From assembly GCA_029256645.1 (NCBI GenBank), contig JAQSXM010000014.1, positions 1 to 17,728 of the forward strand: a stretch of DNA of 17,728 bases, written 5' to 3'. The stretch's first letter is position 1, and each line of letters opens with the position of its first letter. The stretch comes from Sporomusa sp. GTDB taxonomy: Bacteria > Bacillota_C > Negativicutes > Sporomusales > Sporomusaceae. Under the pieces are notes generated by a model, which worked only from the letters and a program-made list of their open reading frames with translations, did not search any database and was not told where the DNA came from. Positions 6,406-14,935 of the stretch are shown piece by piece. Position numbers and translations under genes: made by a program.

Positions 6406-7104
6406 ATGAGCCATCATGATGAACACGGCCCGCGGGTATTGAAACACCCACTTATCTCGCGGCTATTTCACTGGGGTTTGATTCTCGGTTTTTTACCGGC
6501 GGCAATCACCGGATTTTTTGTCTGGCTGAAGCCTTTCGGTGATGATATGCAAAACCTGATTATGCAGATTCATATTGTCGGTGCCAGCATTCTTACTATA
6601 TCCTGTATACTCTATACGATTTTTGCCTTAGACCGGGTTGTTGCCTTTACCCGGCGCATATTCTCCTGGAATGACAATGATGTCAAATGGCTGATGGTTT
6701 GCGGCGGCTATCCGCAGAAGATGCTGTTAGGCAAAACCATCCCTGTAGCCCCCATGGGTAAAATGAACTCCGGTCAAAAGCAAATGGGTATTATGATGTT
6801 TTTTGGTGGTATTATCCTGATTGTTACCGGCTGGGCGCTGTATGCGTTTTTGCCTGTAGCACCGAAAGCAGTTATGTACTGGTTTGATATGTTCCATCTG
6901 GTGATCGGGGTCATCCTCGGTCTGGCAGTATTCGCCCATATCTTTCTTGGTATCTATAACTGGGGTGAGTTCTTGTGTATGTTTGGTGATGGAACGCAGA
7001 CGGTTGAGGAAGCTGAACATCATAACCCTGTGTGGGTAGCCAACGAAATTGAGCCGGTCAAAGGCGGTCAAACCACTGTCCCTGGCCAGCATCAGGCAGG
7101 CTAA
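6406..7104 (+). CDS. Cytochrome b membrane subunit of the hydrogenase
   Basis: This 232-residue protein is a di-haem cytochrome b of the formate dehydrogenase gamma/hydrogenase cytochrome b superfamily. Four membrane segments are visible, at about 20-42, 55-76, 128-150 and 160-184. Candidate haem-ligand histidines are H22 (LFHW), H56 (IHIVG), H164 (MFHLVIG) and H178 (FAHIFLG). The MNSGQKQMG segment before the third helix is typical of FdhI-like proteins. The tail is hydrophilic and cytoplasmic or exposed. It lies 13 bases after hydB with its own GGAGGG site. The likely role is to pass electrons between the periplasmic hydrogenase and menaquinone, making the complex a respiratory-type uptake enzyme. 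The direction of flow is inferred. Confidence 0.9.
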   Translation: MSHHDEHGPRVLKHPLISRLFHWGLILGFLPAAITGFFVWLKPFGDDMQNLIMQIHIVGASILTISCILYTIFALDRVVAFTRRIFSWNDNDVKWLMVCGGYPQKMLLGKTIPVAPMGKMNSGQKQMGIMMFFGGIILIVTGWALYAFLPVAPKAVMYWFDMFHLVIGVILGLAVFAHIFLGIYNWGEFLCMFGDGTQTVEEAEHHNPVWVANEIEPVKGGQTTVPGQHQAG

Positions 7105-7115
7105 ATAGTAGTTTA

Positions 7116-7156
7116 AGAGAGAGATTGCTTCGCGATGCGGGGTGATCTCTTTTGTT
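7116..7156 (+). terminator. Probable terminator of the hydrogenase operon
   Basis: AGAGAT (7120-7125) pairs with ATCTCT (7145-7150), extended on both sides by wobble pairs, and is followed by TTTTGTTGTTT. The stem is imperfect but the T run is good. Confidence 0.65.
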
Positions 7157-7176
7157 GTTTCCCGGCTACCCAATTT

Positions 7177-7205
7177 TTGACTTTATCCAGGGAATCTGTT
7201 AAAAT
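7177..7205 (+). promoter_or_regulatory. Sigma-A-type promoter of the secA operon
   Basis: TTGACT (7177-7182), a 17-base spacer and TAAAAT (7200-7205) each differ from consensus at one base. The start would be near 7212, exactly where the leader hairpins begin. Confidence 0.8.
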
Positions 7206-7212
7206 CATATAT

Positions 7213-7250
7213 TAGGCACATACTATGCCTATGACCGTTTTAAAACGGTC
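7213..7250 (+). promoter_or_regulatory. Two tandem hairpins in the secA leader
   Basis: TAGGCA (7213-7218) pairs with TGCCTA (7226-7231). One base later, GACCGTTTTAAAACGGTC (7233-7250) is a perfect 18-bp palindrome. No T run follows, so it is not a terminator. It could be an operator read as DNA or a structured 5' end of the mRNA. Confidence 0.6.
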
Positions 7251-7296
7251 TAAACTTTGTAATTAGAGTTTATTGTTTTGCCGGGGAGTTGATGAT

Positions 7297-9819
7297 TTGT
7301 TTAAATTTTTGAAAAACTTATTTGGTGATGATAACGAAAAAGAGATTAAACGCATGATGGTGCTTGTTGAAAAAATCAATGCGTTTGAACCCGAGCTTCA
7401 GAGCATGAGTGATACCACGCTGACTGCCAAGACGGGTGATTTTAAACGCCGTCTTGATAAAGGCCAGACAATTGACGATATCTTGCCGGAAGCGTTTGCT
7501 GTGGTGCGGGAAGCATCACGCCGCGTGCTGGCCATGCGTCATTTTGATGTGCAGATGGTCGGTGGCATAACACTGCATGAGGGTAAAATTGCCGAGATGC
7601 GTACAGGCGAAGGTAAAACACTGGTAGCTACCCTGCCGGTGTATCTGAACGCACTAACAGGCAAAGGGGTGCATGTTGTTACCGTCAATGACTATCTGGC
7701 GCGACGCGACAGCGAGTGGATGGGAAAACTATACCGCTACCTTGGCTTATCTGTTGGTCTGATTGTTCACGGTCTTGACTTTGATGAGCGCAAGCTGGCT
7801 TATAGCTCTGATGTTACATATGGTACGAATAACGAATTTGGTTTTGACTATCTGCGGGATAACATGGTTATTTACCCGGAGCAAATGGTGCAGCGGCCGC
7901 TTAATTACTCAATTGTCGATGAAGTTGACAGTATTTTAGTTGATGAAGCGCGGACACCGCTGATTATTTCCGGTCCTGGTGAAAAGTCGACAGACCTCTA
8001 CTATGTGTTGGCCAAGGTTGTGCCAAAACTAAAAGAGGGCGAAGACTATACCATTGATGAGAAAGCCCATACGGTAGCCCCTACCGAGGCCGGTGTGGCT
8101 AAGGCGGAGAAACTGCTTAATGTACAGAACCTCTATGAGAGCGAAAACATAGAGATGTCCCATCACTTTAATCAGGCCCTCAAGGCCAGTGCCCTGATGA
8201 AACGCGACCGCGATTATGTGGTTAAAGACGGCGAAGTCATCATTGTTGATGAATTTACCGGCCGGCTTATGTTTGGCCGCCGCTATTCCGATGGTCTGCA
8301 TCAGGCGATTGAAGCCAAAGAAGGCGTGAAGATTGAACGGGAAAGTCAGACTCTGGCGACGATTACCTTCCAGAACTACTTCCGCATGTATAAGAAATTA
8401 GCCGGTATGACAGGTACCGCCAAGACCGAAGAGCCTGAATTCAGGAAGATCTATAATCTTGATGTTGTCGTTGTTCCCCCTAACCGGGAGATGCAGCGGC
8501 AGGATTTTCCCGACATTATTTATAAAACGAAGCGGGCTAAGTATAAAGCGGTTGTTAACGAGATTGCTGAAAAGCATAGCAAGTCCCAGCCGGTTCTTGT
8601 CGGCACTACCTCGATTGTTCAGTCCGAGGATTTGTCGGCGATGCTCAAGAAAAAGGGTGTTCCCCATAATGTACTGAATGCCAAATATCATGAAATGGAA
8701 GCGCAGATTATTGCTCAGGCCGGCCAGGCCGGGGCTGTGACGATTGCGACAAATATGGCCGGTCGTGGTACTGACATTGTCCTTGGGGCCGGTGTATCCG
8801 ATTTGGGCGGACTGCATATTATCGGTACTGAGCGGCATGAGAGCCGCCGGATTGATAACCAGCTGCGTGGCCGGGCCGGCCGTCAGGGCGACCCCGGATC
8901 ATCCCGGTTCTACCTGTCGCTGGAAGACGATCTCATGCGCCTGTTCGGCTCAGATAATATTGCCGGTATTATGGATAAGCTGGGAATGGAAGAGGATGAG
9001 CCGATTGAACACGCGCTGATTACCCGCTCTATTGAGCAAGCCCAGAAAAAGGTCGAAGCGCGTAATTTTGACATTCGTAAATATGTGCTTGAATATGATA
9101 ATGTAATGAACCAGCAGCGTGAGGTTATCTATAGCCAGCGGAAGAAAATCCTGCTAGGTGATAACCTGAAAGACAACATCTTTAATATGATTGAAAAGCT
9201 TATTGATCATGGGATGGATCTGTATGCCAATGAAAAGATATACCCGGAGGAATGGGATTACGCCGGGCTTATTGAGTATTGTGAGGGCTTCTTTGCCCCT
9301 GCCGGTGAGCTTAAGGTCGATGTACTTGATACGCTGAGCCGCGAAGAGCTTAAGGAAGAGCTTATGAAATCCGCCGATACTGCCTATAGTGGCCGTGAGG
9401 CCCTGTTTGGCCCGGATAATATGCGTGAGCTTGAAAAGGTTGTCATGCTGAAAACGGTTGATGCCAAATGGATGGATCACCTTGATGCCATGGAGATGCT
9501 GCGGCAAGGTATTGGGTTACGGGCCTATGGGCAAAAAGATCCGCTTATTGAGTATAAGCTCGAAGGCTTTGACATGTTCCAGCAAATGATTGAGCATGTG
9601 CAGGAAGATATTGTCCGCTATATATTCAGGGTCAATATCATTTCCCAGGCGCAGCCTGAAGACCATTTACGCGGAGCCCACACCAGCCGTGGCGGCGAAG
9701 AGGGCGACGAACAGGCCCAGCCGGTAGAACCGGTCGTTAATGCCGATACCACAGGCCGCAATGAATTGTGTCCCTGCGGCAGCGGTAAAAAGTATAAACG
9801 CTGCTGTGGGTCTAAATAG
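7297..9819 (+). CDS. secA: Preprotein translocase ATPase SecA
   Basis: SecA is the motor that pushes unfolded preproteins through SecYEG; this copy has 840 residues, a normal length. The Walker A motif MRTGEGKT is at residues 101-108, the DEVD box is at 208-211 with [11 protein letters not shown] after it, and the second helicase domain shows MAGRGTDI and [18 protein letters not shown]. The C-terminal zinc-binding SEC-C motif [13 protein letters not shown] (C825, C827, C836, C837) binds SecB or ribosomes in relatives. The frame is open from 7273. I chose the TTG at 7297 because GGGGAG lies eight bases upstream and the family begins [11 protein letters not shown]. prfB follows after 12 bases, as in many Firmicutes. 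Confidence 0.98.
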   Translation: MFKFLKNLFGDDNEKEIKRMMVLVEKINAFEPELQSMSDTTLTAKTGDFKRRLDKGQTIDDILPEAFAVVREASRRVLAMRHFDVQMVGGITLHEGKIAEMRTGEGKTLVATLPVYLNALTGKGVHVVTVNDYLARRDSEWMGKLYRYLGLSVGLIVHGLDFDERKLAYSSDVTYGTNNEFGFDYLRDNMVIYPEQMVQRPLNYSIVDEVDSILVDEARTPLIISGPGEKSTDLYYVLAKVVPKLKEGEDYTIDEKAHTVAPTEAGVAKAEKLLNVQNLYESENIEMSHHFNQALKASALMKRDRDYVVKDGEVIIVDEFTGRLMFGRRYSDGLHQAIEAKEGVKIERESQTLATITFQNYFRMYKKLAGMTGTAKTEEPEFRKIYNLDVVVVPPNREMQRQDFPDIIYKTKRAKYKAVVNEIAEKHSKSQPVLVGTTSIVQSEDLSAMLKKKGVPHNVLNAKYHEMEAQIIAQAGQAGAVTIATNMAGRGTDIVLGAGVSDLGGLHIIGTERHESRRIDNQLRGRAGRQGDPGSSRFYLSLEDDLMRLFGSDNIAGIMDKLGMEEDEPIEHALITRSIEQAQKKVEARNFDIRKYVLEYDNVMNQQREVIYSQRKKILLGDNLKDNIFNMIEKLIDHGMDLYANEKIYPEEWDYAGLIEYCEGFFAPAGELKVDVLDTLSREELKEELMKSADTAYSGREALFGPDNMRELEKVVMLKTVDAKWMDHLDAMEMLRQGIGLRAYGQKDPLIEYKLEGFDMFQQMIEHVQEDIVRYIFRVNIISQAQPEDHLRGAHTSRGGEEGDEQAQPVEPVVNADTTGRNELCPCGSGKKYKRCCGSK

Positions 9820-9831
9820 GAGAGTGAGAGT

Positions 9832-10942
9832 ATGCTTTTAGAAGACTTACGCGGGTCAATTGAGACCCTGGCCAAACGGCTTGAGGAAATGAGGGCTTCT
9901 CTTTGACGTTGCCGGTAAATCGGAACGAATCGAAGAGTTAGAAGATAGAATGAGCGACCCCACCTTCTGGGATAATCCGGAGGAAGCCCAGAAAACTGCC
10001 CAGGAGGTTACCCGCTTAAAAGACAGTATCAGCCAGCACCATGACCTGGCTGTCCGCCACAGCGATATGGCCATATTATGGCAGCTGGGGATGGAAGAGG
10101 CTGATGAGAGTGTTTACCCTGAGGTAACGGCTGTCATTACCGGAATTGAGCAGGAGCTGGCACAGGTTGCGCTTACACTGATGCTGTCAGGTGAATATGA
10201 CGGCAATAATGCCATTTTGACCCTTCATGCCGGTGCCGGTGGTACCGAGGCTCAGGACTGGGCGCAGATGCTGCTGCGGATGTATGTTCGCTGGGCTGAA
10301 AAGAGAAACTATAAGGTAGAAACGATGGATTTTCTGGCAGGTGATGAGGCCGGGGTAAAAAGCGTTACCCTGATGATTTCCGGCACCAATGCCTATGGTT
10401 ATCTAAAAGCGGAAAAAGGCGTACACCGCCTTGTCCGCATCTCTCCGTTTGATGCCAGTGGCCGCCGTCATACCTCGTTTGCTGCTGTCGATGTCATGCC
10501 TGAGATTGATGATTCAGTGGAGATTAATATCAATCCGGTTGATCTGCGGGTGGATACCTTCCGGGCCAGTGGGGCCGGCGGGCAGCATATTAATAAAACT
10601 GATTCAGCCGTACGGATAACACATCTGCCGACAGGGGTTGTTGTTCAGTGTCAAAGTGAACGGTCCCAGATTCAAAACCGTGAGCAGTGTATGCGGCTTC
10701 TGCGGGCCCGGCTCTTTGAGCTTGAACGGCAGAAACAGGATGACAAGAAGGCCGAATTAGGCGGCGAATATCAGGCGATTGAATGGGGCAGCCAAATTCG
10801 TTCATACGTTTTTCACCCCTATAATCTGGTAAAAGATCACCGCACCGCGGCAGAGACCGGCAATGTTCAGGCCATTATGGACGGGGAAATAGATCTGTTT
10901 CTGGAAGCCTATTTAAAGAGTGATTTGAATTCCCAAAAATAA
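9832..10942 (+). CDS. prfB: Peptide chain release factor 2 (programmed +1 frameshift)
   Basis: RF2 releases the peptide at UGA and UAA. Translation starts at ATG 9832 and reads 24 codons to CTT (9901-9903). It then meets UGA (9904-9906) and shifts +1 to continue with GAC at 9905. The joined product has 369 residues, typical of RF2. The stop-recognition tripeptide SPF is at residues 204-206 and the catalytic GGQ at 249-251, close to the Escherichia coli positions. The shift gives autoregulation: low RF2 lets ribosomes pause and slip, while high RF2 ends synthesis at the internal UGA. It lies 12 bases after secA. An annotation starting at ATG 9950 would miss the N-terminus. It is not a broken gene. 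Confidence 0.97.
9892..9907 (+). promoter_or_regulatory. RF2 recoding site
   Basis: The canonical slip sequence CTT TGA C (9901-9907) is preceded by a Shine-Dalgarno-like AGGG (9892-9895) five bases upstream. That spacing is slightly wider than the three-base gap in Escherichia coli. The frame before and the frame after both match RF2. Confidence 0.95.
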
Positions 10943-10971
10943 GGTGAGATTGCTCAAAGGGGGCGTAGGAC

Positions 10972-11664
10972 ATGAAGCGCCTGACAACAATCATTCTGTT
11001 TGTCACCATGGTGTTGGCTGCTGTCGAGATTGTGCTGCCGAAGGTAGTATCTGATGCTGTTGCCCAAGGTCTGCGTGACCTGACAGGCAGTAAGCAGGTA
11101 GTCGCCAAGGTGGATAAAAGCCCGGCTATCTTTATGCTGGGCGGAAAATTCGACCGGGTATCGGCAGACGCCAGTGACGTCAAGACCGATAAGATAACCT
11201 TTCGCAATATGCATATTGTGTTAACAGGCGTTGCTGTCGATCTTCAGTCATTACTTACTAACCGGACACTGGTGCTCCAGCGGGTTGATGATGCCGTTGT
11301 TACGACCACGATTACCCAGGAAGAGCTGGCGACATTCTTGAACAACTCGGTAAAAGGCGTCAAAAATGCTGTTGTTGCTATTACACCTGGTAAGGTGGAG
11401 GTTAGCAGCGTTTTGACCCTGGGCGGGATTGCCCGGGTCGACGTCAAGCTGGAAGGCCGGATTGCCGGTGACCGGGAAAAGCACAGCATTAAGTTTGTTA
11501 CCGACCGGTTTTGGCTTAATAACACCCCTGTCGGTAATATCGGCGGCTCACTTCTGACTGAGGTGCAGTTGCTTGACCTCAAGAAACTGCCCTTTGGTGT
11601 TAATGTGCGCGATATTGTCATGGAACAGGGGCAAGTCATTATCTATACAGATAACCGGACCTAG
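10972..11664 (+). CDS. DUF2993/LmeA-like phospholipid-binding family protein
   Basis: This 230-residue protein has an N-terminal signal or anchor (KRLTTIILFVTMVLAAVEIVLP, residues 2-23). A beta-rich extracytoplasmic domain follows, with the pattern of DUF2993: an early amphipathic region, then SADASDVKTDKITFRNMHIVLTGVAVDL and a C-terminal LPFGVNVRDIVMEQGQVIIYTD. The actinobacterial member LmeA binds phosphoinositides and acts in cell-envelope lipoglycan maturation; the role here is unproven. AAAGGGGG precedes the ATG. It lies 29 bases after prfB and before two envelope genes, which supports an envelope function. The family call is moderately sure and rests on pattern and context. Confidence 0.75.
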   Translation: MKRLTTIILFVTMVLAAVEIVLPKVVSDAVAQGLRDLTGSKQVVAKVDKSPAIFMLGGKFDRVSADASDVKTDKITFRNMHIVLTGVAVDLQSLLTNRTLVLQRVDDAVVTTTITQEELATFLNNSVKGVKNAVVAITPGKVEVSSVLTLGGIARVDVKLEGRIAGDREKHSIKFVTDRFWLNNTPVGNIGGSLLTEVQLLDLKKLPFGVNVRDIVMEQGQVIIYTDNRT

Positions 11665-11726
11665 TATTTAGTGTAATTCAGTTGAAAAGGCATTTAGCAA
11701 GCCGTTTCAAAAAGGGTGGAGAGATT

Positions 11727-13796
11727 TTGACAACCTTTACATATAACAAGCTGCTGGTTGGTCTCATTATTATTGGGCTGCTAGCGGCAGTTGCGGTTGA
11801 CTGGCAGCGGCACACGGTGGAACAAGCTAATTCCACCGTGGAGTTGGTCATGGAGTATGAAGACCTTGTGGAACTGGCGCAAATCGAAGGTATTCAAACT
11901 GAGAGCCTGCTTACCAGGTTTAAGGCCGCAGGCATTACTTCATTAGCTGTATATGAAACCACTCTGGAAAAGCTCAATAAAAATGGCAAGGTAACAGCAT
12001 TGCCAGGTGCAGATATTCTCCACCAAAATCGCACAGGGACCCTCACAGACCCATTCTGGCACAGCATGATTGCCGGGGGGAAGATCGTGGCTGAGGATGT
12101 GTATGTTGTCGGCCAGGATAAAAAGGTTTTTATGGAAGTGCGGAGCGATTTAGAGCGGCGTTTGGGCCCAGGCAGGGTCACCCTGCTGGCAGAAGGCGAC
12201 CGGCCGGTTCTGGCTGCTAAAGGCAATTTTGAAAAAATGGTCAAATGGAATTTGGGTCTGCCAACAGACGAACTGGCTGCTGTTGATAAGCTCGGTTTTT
12301 ATGTAGTTCCCCGCCCGACTAACTATACCAAAGTAACCCCGGCTGATGTTAATTCAGTGTTCAGCCGCTTATCCGGGATTAATAATCTGAGTGCGATGAT
12401 TTTCGTCGGTGATGAAATCCTGGGTTACCCTGATTTGCTGCCCCTTACTGCCAGTAATTTTAAAGAACGTAACCTGACACTGGCAATGATTGAACACCCG
12501 CTGCAACTACAGTTTTTTAAACAGGAGGGTCTGACTGAACTGGCTGCAGCCAATAACTATCAGGCCGCGCGCGTGTATACCATTCCTAAGGATGAACAGC
12601 CTAAACTCAAAGTGGCTGAGGCCATTCAGCGCTGGGCGGTAACCGACCAGGAACGTAATATCCGGATTAATCTTATGCGTAAGTATGATAAACCTGAGCC
12701 GGGCAAGACCCTCATTGAGACCAATCTGGATTATGTATCCGGTGTAAAGGCCGAGTTGGCGGCAGCAGGTCTTACTACTGGCCGGGCAACTACCTTTAAA
12801 CCTTACTTCCCGGCACCATGGCTGTTAGCTGTTATTGTACTGGGGGTAACAGCAGCCGGGGTGCTTTTCTTGTCGCTGATTGTTCCGTTTGCTGCCCGTT
12901 GGCAGTACGCGCTTGTGGCGCTGCTGGCAGCAGTATTGATATTCCCTATACTTAAGGGTGGGGGAACACTGAGCCGCCAGATGGCCGGTTTGGCCAGTGC
13001 CTGTATTTTTCCGGCGCTCGCGATGACCTGGCAGCTTGACCGCTGGCGTTCCCGGGAGTTAGCCGGGGATTTCGGGCCTTCTACCGGCATTGGGCGGATT
13101 ATTACTGCCGGTGTAGGCGCGCTTGTTGTTACAACCCTGTTGTCATTAGTGGGTGGACTGTATTTAGGGGCTGTACTCAGTGATGTGCGCTTTTTCCTGG
13201 AGATGGAGATATTCCGGGGGGTAAAGCTGACGTTTGTTGCACCGCTTATTTTAGTAGCCATCACGTATCTAACCAGGTATAATCTGTTTGAACAGGTTAA
13301 ATCTGTTGATGCCCGCGGGTTATGGCGCCAGGTTGTTACAATCCTAAACTATCCGGTGACCATTAAATCGTTGCTGTTTGTTGGTGCGGCTGCTTTTGCT
13401 GCGTGGGTATTTATCGGTCGTTCAGGGCATACTGCCGGTGTACCTGTGCCTGCAGCTGAGCTGAAACTCAGGGCACTGTTAGAGCAGCTTATGTATGCAC
13501 GTCCGCGGGGGAAAGAGTTTCTAATCGGTCATCCCGCGTTTTTATTAGCGGCCATGGCCGTATATCGTCAGTGGCCAAGGCTTATACAATTCATTTTAGT
13601 AATAACGGCTACCATTGCCCAGGGGTCGCTTGTTGAAACGTTCGCGCATTTGAGGACGCCAATCTTCATGTCGGCGGTCCGGGGCCTGGATGGCTTGGTA
13701 TTAGGTGCAGTGGTTGGCGCGGCTGCGGTTATCGGTGTGTACATAATCCAAGTCGTAATCGCCCGTTTGGGAAGGAGTCCGGCAGTTCATGAATGA
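11727..13796 (+). CDS. DUF5693-like multispan membrane protein
   Basis: This protein of about 689 residues has one N-terminal membrane helix (about 8-28). A large soluble extracytoplasmic domain of roughly 330 residues follows, including the ESLLTRFKAAGITSLAVYETTLEKL segment. The C-terminal half is a bundle of about eight helices. The layout and its place directly before csaB match the DUF5693 family, whose function is unknown. The frame opens upstream at a TTG at 11682 that lacks a ribosome site. I chose the TTG at 11727, preceded by GGTGGAGAG. It overlaps csaB by 8 bases, so the two are coupled. A role in transport or assembly of the wall polymer that CsaB modifies is plausible but not shown. 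Confidence 0.8.
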   Translation: MTTFTYNKLLVGLIIIGLLAAVAVDWQRHTVEQANSTVELVMEYEDLVELAQIEGIQTESLLTRFKAAGITSLAVYETTLEKLNKNGKVTALPGADILHQNRTGTLTDPFWHSMIAGGKIVAEDVYVVGQDKKVFMEVRSDLERRLGPGRVTLLAEGDRPVLAAKGNFEKMVKWNLGLPTDELAAVDKLGFYVVPRPTNYTKVTPADVNSVFSRLSGINNLSAMIFVGDEILGYPDLLPLTASNFKERNLTLAMIEHPLQLQFFKQEGLTELAAANNYQAARVYTIPKDEQPKLKVAEAIQRWAVTDQERNIRINLMRKYDKPEPGKTLIETNLDYVSGVKAELAAAGLTTGRATTFKPYFPAPWLLAVIVLGVTAAGVLFLSLIVPFAARWQYALVALLAAVLIFPILKGGGTLSRQMAGLASACIFPALAMTWQLDRWRSRELAGDFGPSTGIGRIITAGVGALVVTTLLSLVGGLYLGAVLSDVRFFLEMEIFRGVKLTFVAPLILVAITYLTRYNLFEQVKSVDARGLWRQVVTILNYPVTIKSLLFVGAAAFAAWVFIGRSGHTAGVPVPAAELKLRALLEQLMYARPRGKEFLIGHPAFLLAAMAVYRQWPRLIQFILVITATIAQGSLVETFAHLRTPIFMSAVRGLDGLVLGAVVGAAAVIGVYIIQVVIARLGRSPAVHE

Positions 13797-14877
13797 AATT
13801 GTTGTTTCAGGCTATTATGGCTTTGCCAACGCCGGTGATGAGGCCATGCTGGCAGCCATGATTGAGGCTTTGACCGACATTGACCCCAATATCCGGATCA
13901 CCGTTATCTCCGGTGATCCGGACGATACCAGGCGGCGGCATGGCGTAGAGGCTGTCTATCGCCTTAATTATCCGGAAATTGCCAGGGTTATGTCGAAAAG
14001 TCAGCTCTTAATCAGTGGCGGCGGCAGCTTGCTCCAGGATGTGACCAGCGACCGCAGCCTCTACTATTATCTCAGTATTATGATGCTGGCTAAAAAGCTG
14101 GGTAAACCTGTCATGCTGTATGCCCAGGGTATCGGTCCGGTACAAGGGGCACTGGCACAGGGCGCGATGCGTTATATTGGCAATATGGTTGACCTGATTA
14201 CTGTCCGTGATGATGGCTCCTATGAGGAGCTTAAGCGGCTAAAGGTAACGACGCCACCTATCTATATAACCGCCGATCCGGTGTTGGCTATGCATCAGGT
14301 TGACCGGCAAATTGGCCGCGCAATACTGAAAAAACACGGGCAGGAGGGTGTGGCTCCCTTAATTGGCATCTCAGTCCGGGAGTGGAAGGACTGGAGTCAT
14401 TTTAAACAGGTGATGGCCCATGCTGCCGACCAGATGATTGAGGAATTGGGTGCCAGGGTGGTATTTATCCCCATGCAGTGGCCTGATGATCTCAGTGTTT
14501 CAAAAAAAATCGCCAGCCGGATGAAAAATAAGAGCGGCGTGCTGCCTGGTGAATATACTACCAGTGAGCTGCTTTCCCTTGTCGGCAATCTGGATCTGTT
14601 AATTGGTATCAGGCTGCATGCCCTTATTTTCGCCGCTGTTATGCATGTGCCGATGGCCGGTATATCCTATGACCCTAAAATCGACCGTTTTCTTGAAACC
14701 ATTGGGGAACGGCACTGCGGCACACTCAAGACCGTAACTGCCGGCAGCCTGATGGCCAGAATCCGCGAACTGTGGGATGAACGTAAGCAGCCCAATAGCG
14801 AGCGGGTAGAACACATCAATATTTTACGCAATAAAGCTTTTCAAAACGCCGAACTCGCGCTCAGCCTGATAAAGTGA
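13789..14877 (+). CDS. csaB: Polysaccharide pyruvyl transferase CsaB
   Basis: This 362-residue enzyme is of the CsaB/polysaccharide pyruvyl transferase family, which moves pyruvate from phosphoenolpyruvate to a wall-polymer sugar to form a ketal. Pyruvylated polymer is the ligand for SLH domains, so the enzyme is needed to anchor S-layer or, in Negativicutes, possibly outer-membrane-tethering SLH proteins. Visible family segments are the N-terminal SGYYGFANAGDEAML glycine loop, LLISGGGSLLQD, and the C-terminal GIRLHALIFAAVMHVP with the conserved histidine. The ATG overlaps the preceding gene and is served by GAAGGAG inside it. The presence of the DUF5693-like partner raises confidence. Acceptor sugar and SLH partners are outside the window. 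Confidence 0.92.
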   Translation: MNEIVVSGYYGFANAGDEAMLAAMIEALTDIDPNIRITVISGDPDDTRRRHGVEAVYRLNYPEIARVMSKSQLLISGGGSLLQDVTSDRSLYYYLSIMMLAKKLGKPVMLYAQGIGPVQGALAQGAMRYIGNMVDLITVRDDGSYEELKRLKVTTPPIYITADPVLAMHQVDRQIGRAILKKHGQEGVAPLIGISVREWKDWSHFKQVMAHAADQMIEELGARVVFIPMQWPDDLSVSKKIASRMKNKSGVLPGEYTTSELLSLVGNLDLLIGIRLHALIFAAVMHVPMAGISYDPKIDRFLETIGERHCGTLKTVTAGSLMARIRELWDERKQPNSERVEHINILRNKAFQNAELALSLIK

Positions 14878-14906
14878 GACATAGCCGCTCTTAGTGTGGT
14901 TATGTC
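14878..14906 (+). repeat. Intercistronic hairpin between csaB and yitT
   Basis: GACATAGCC (14878-14886) pairs with GGTTATGTC (14898-14906), 9 bp with one G-U pair and an 11-base loop. It begins directly after the csaB stop. No T run follows, so it may protect or process the mRNA rather than terminate it. Confidence 0.55.
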
Positions 14907-14935
14907 AGCAGATCAAGAAAAACTAGGAGGTAGCG

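Noticed and set aside
6727..7173. 148-residue reverse frame opposite the cytochrome b gene
   Set aside because: It lies antisense to a well-supported membrane protein and has no domain pattern.
9832..9906. prfB as a pseudogene with an early stop
   Set aside because: The stop is the conserved RF2 recoding site CTT TGA C, and both frames match RF2.
12803..13264. 153-residue reverse frame opposite the DUF5693-like gene
   Set aside because: It is Ser/Thr/Ala-rich, a typical antisense shadow of a membrane protein.
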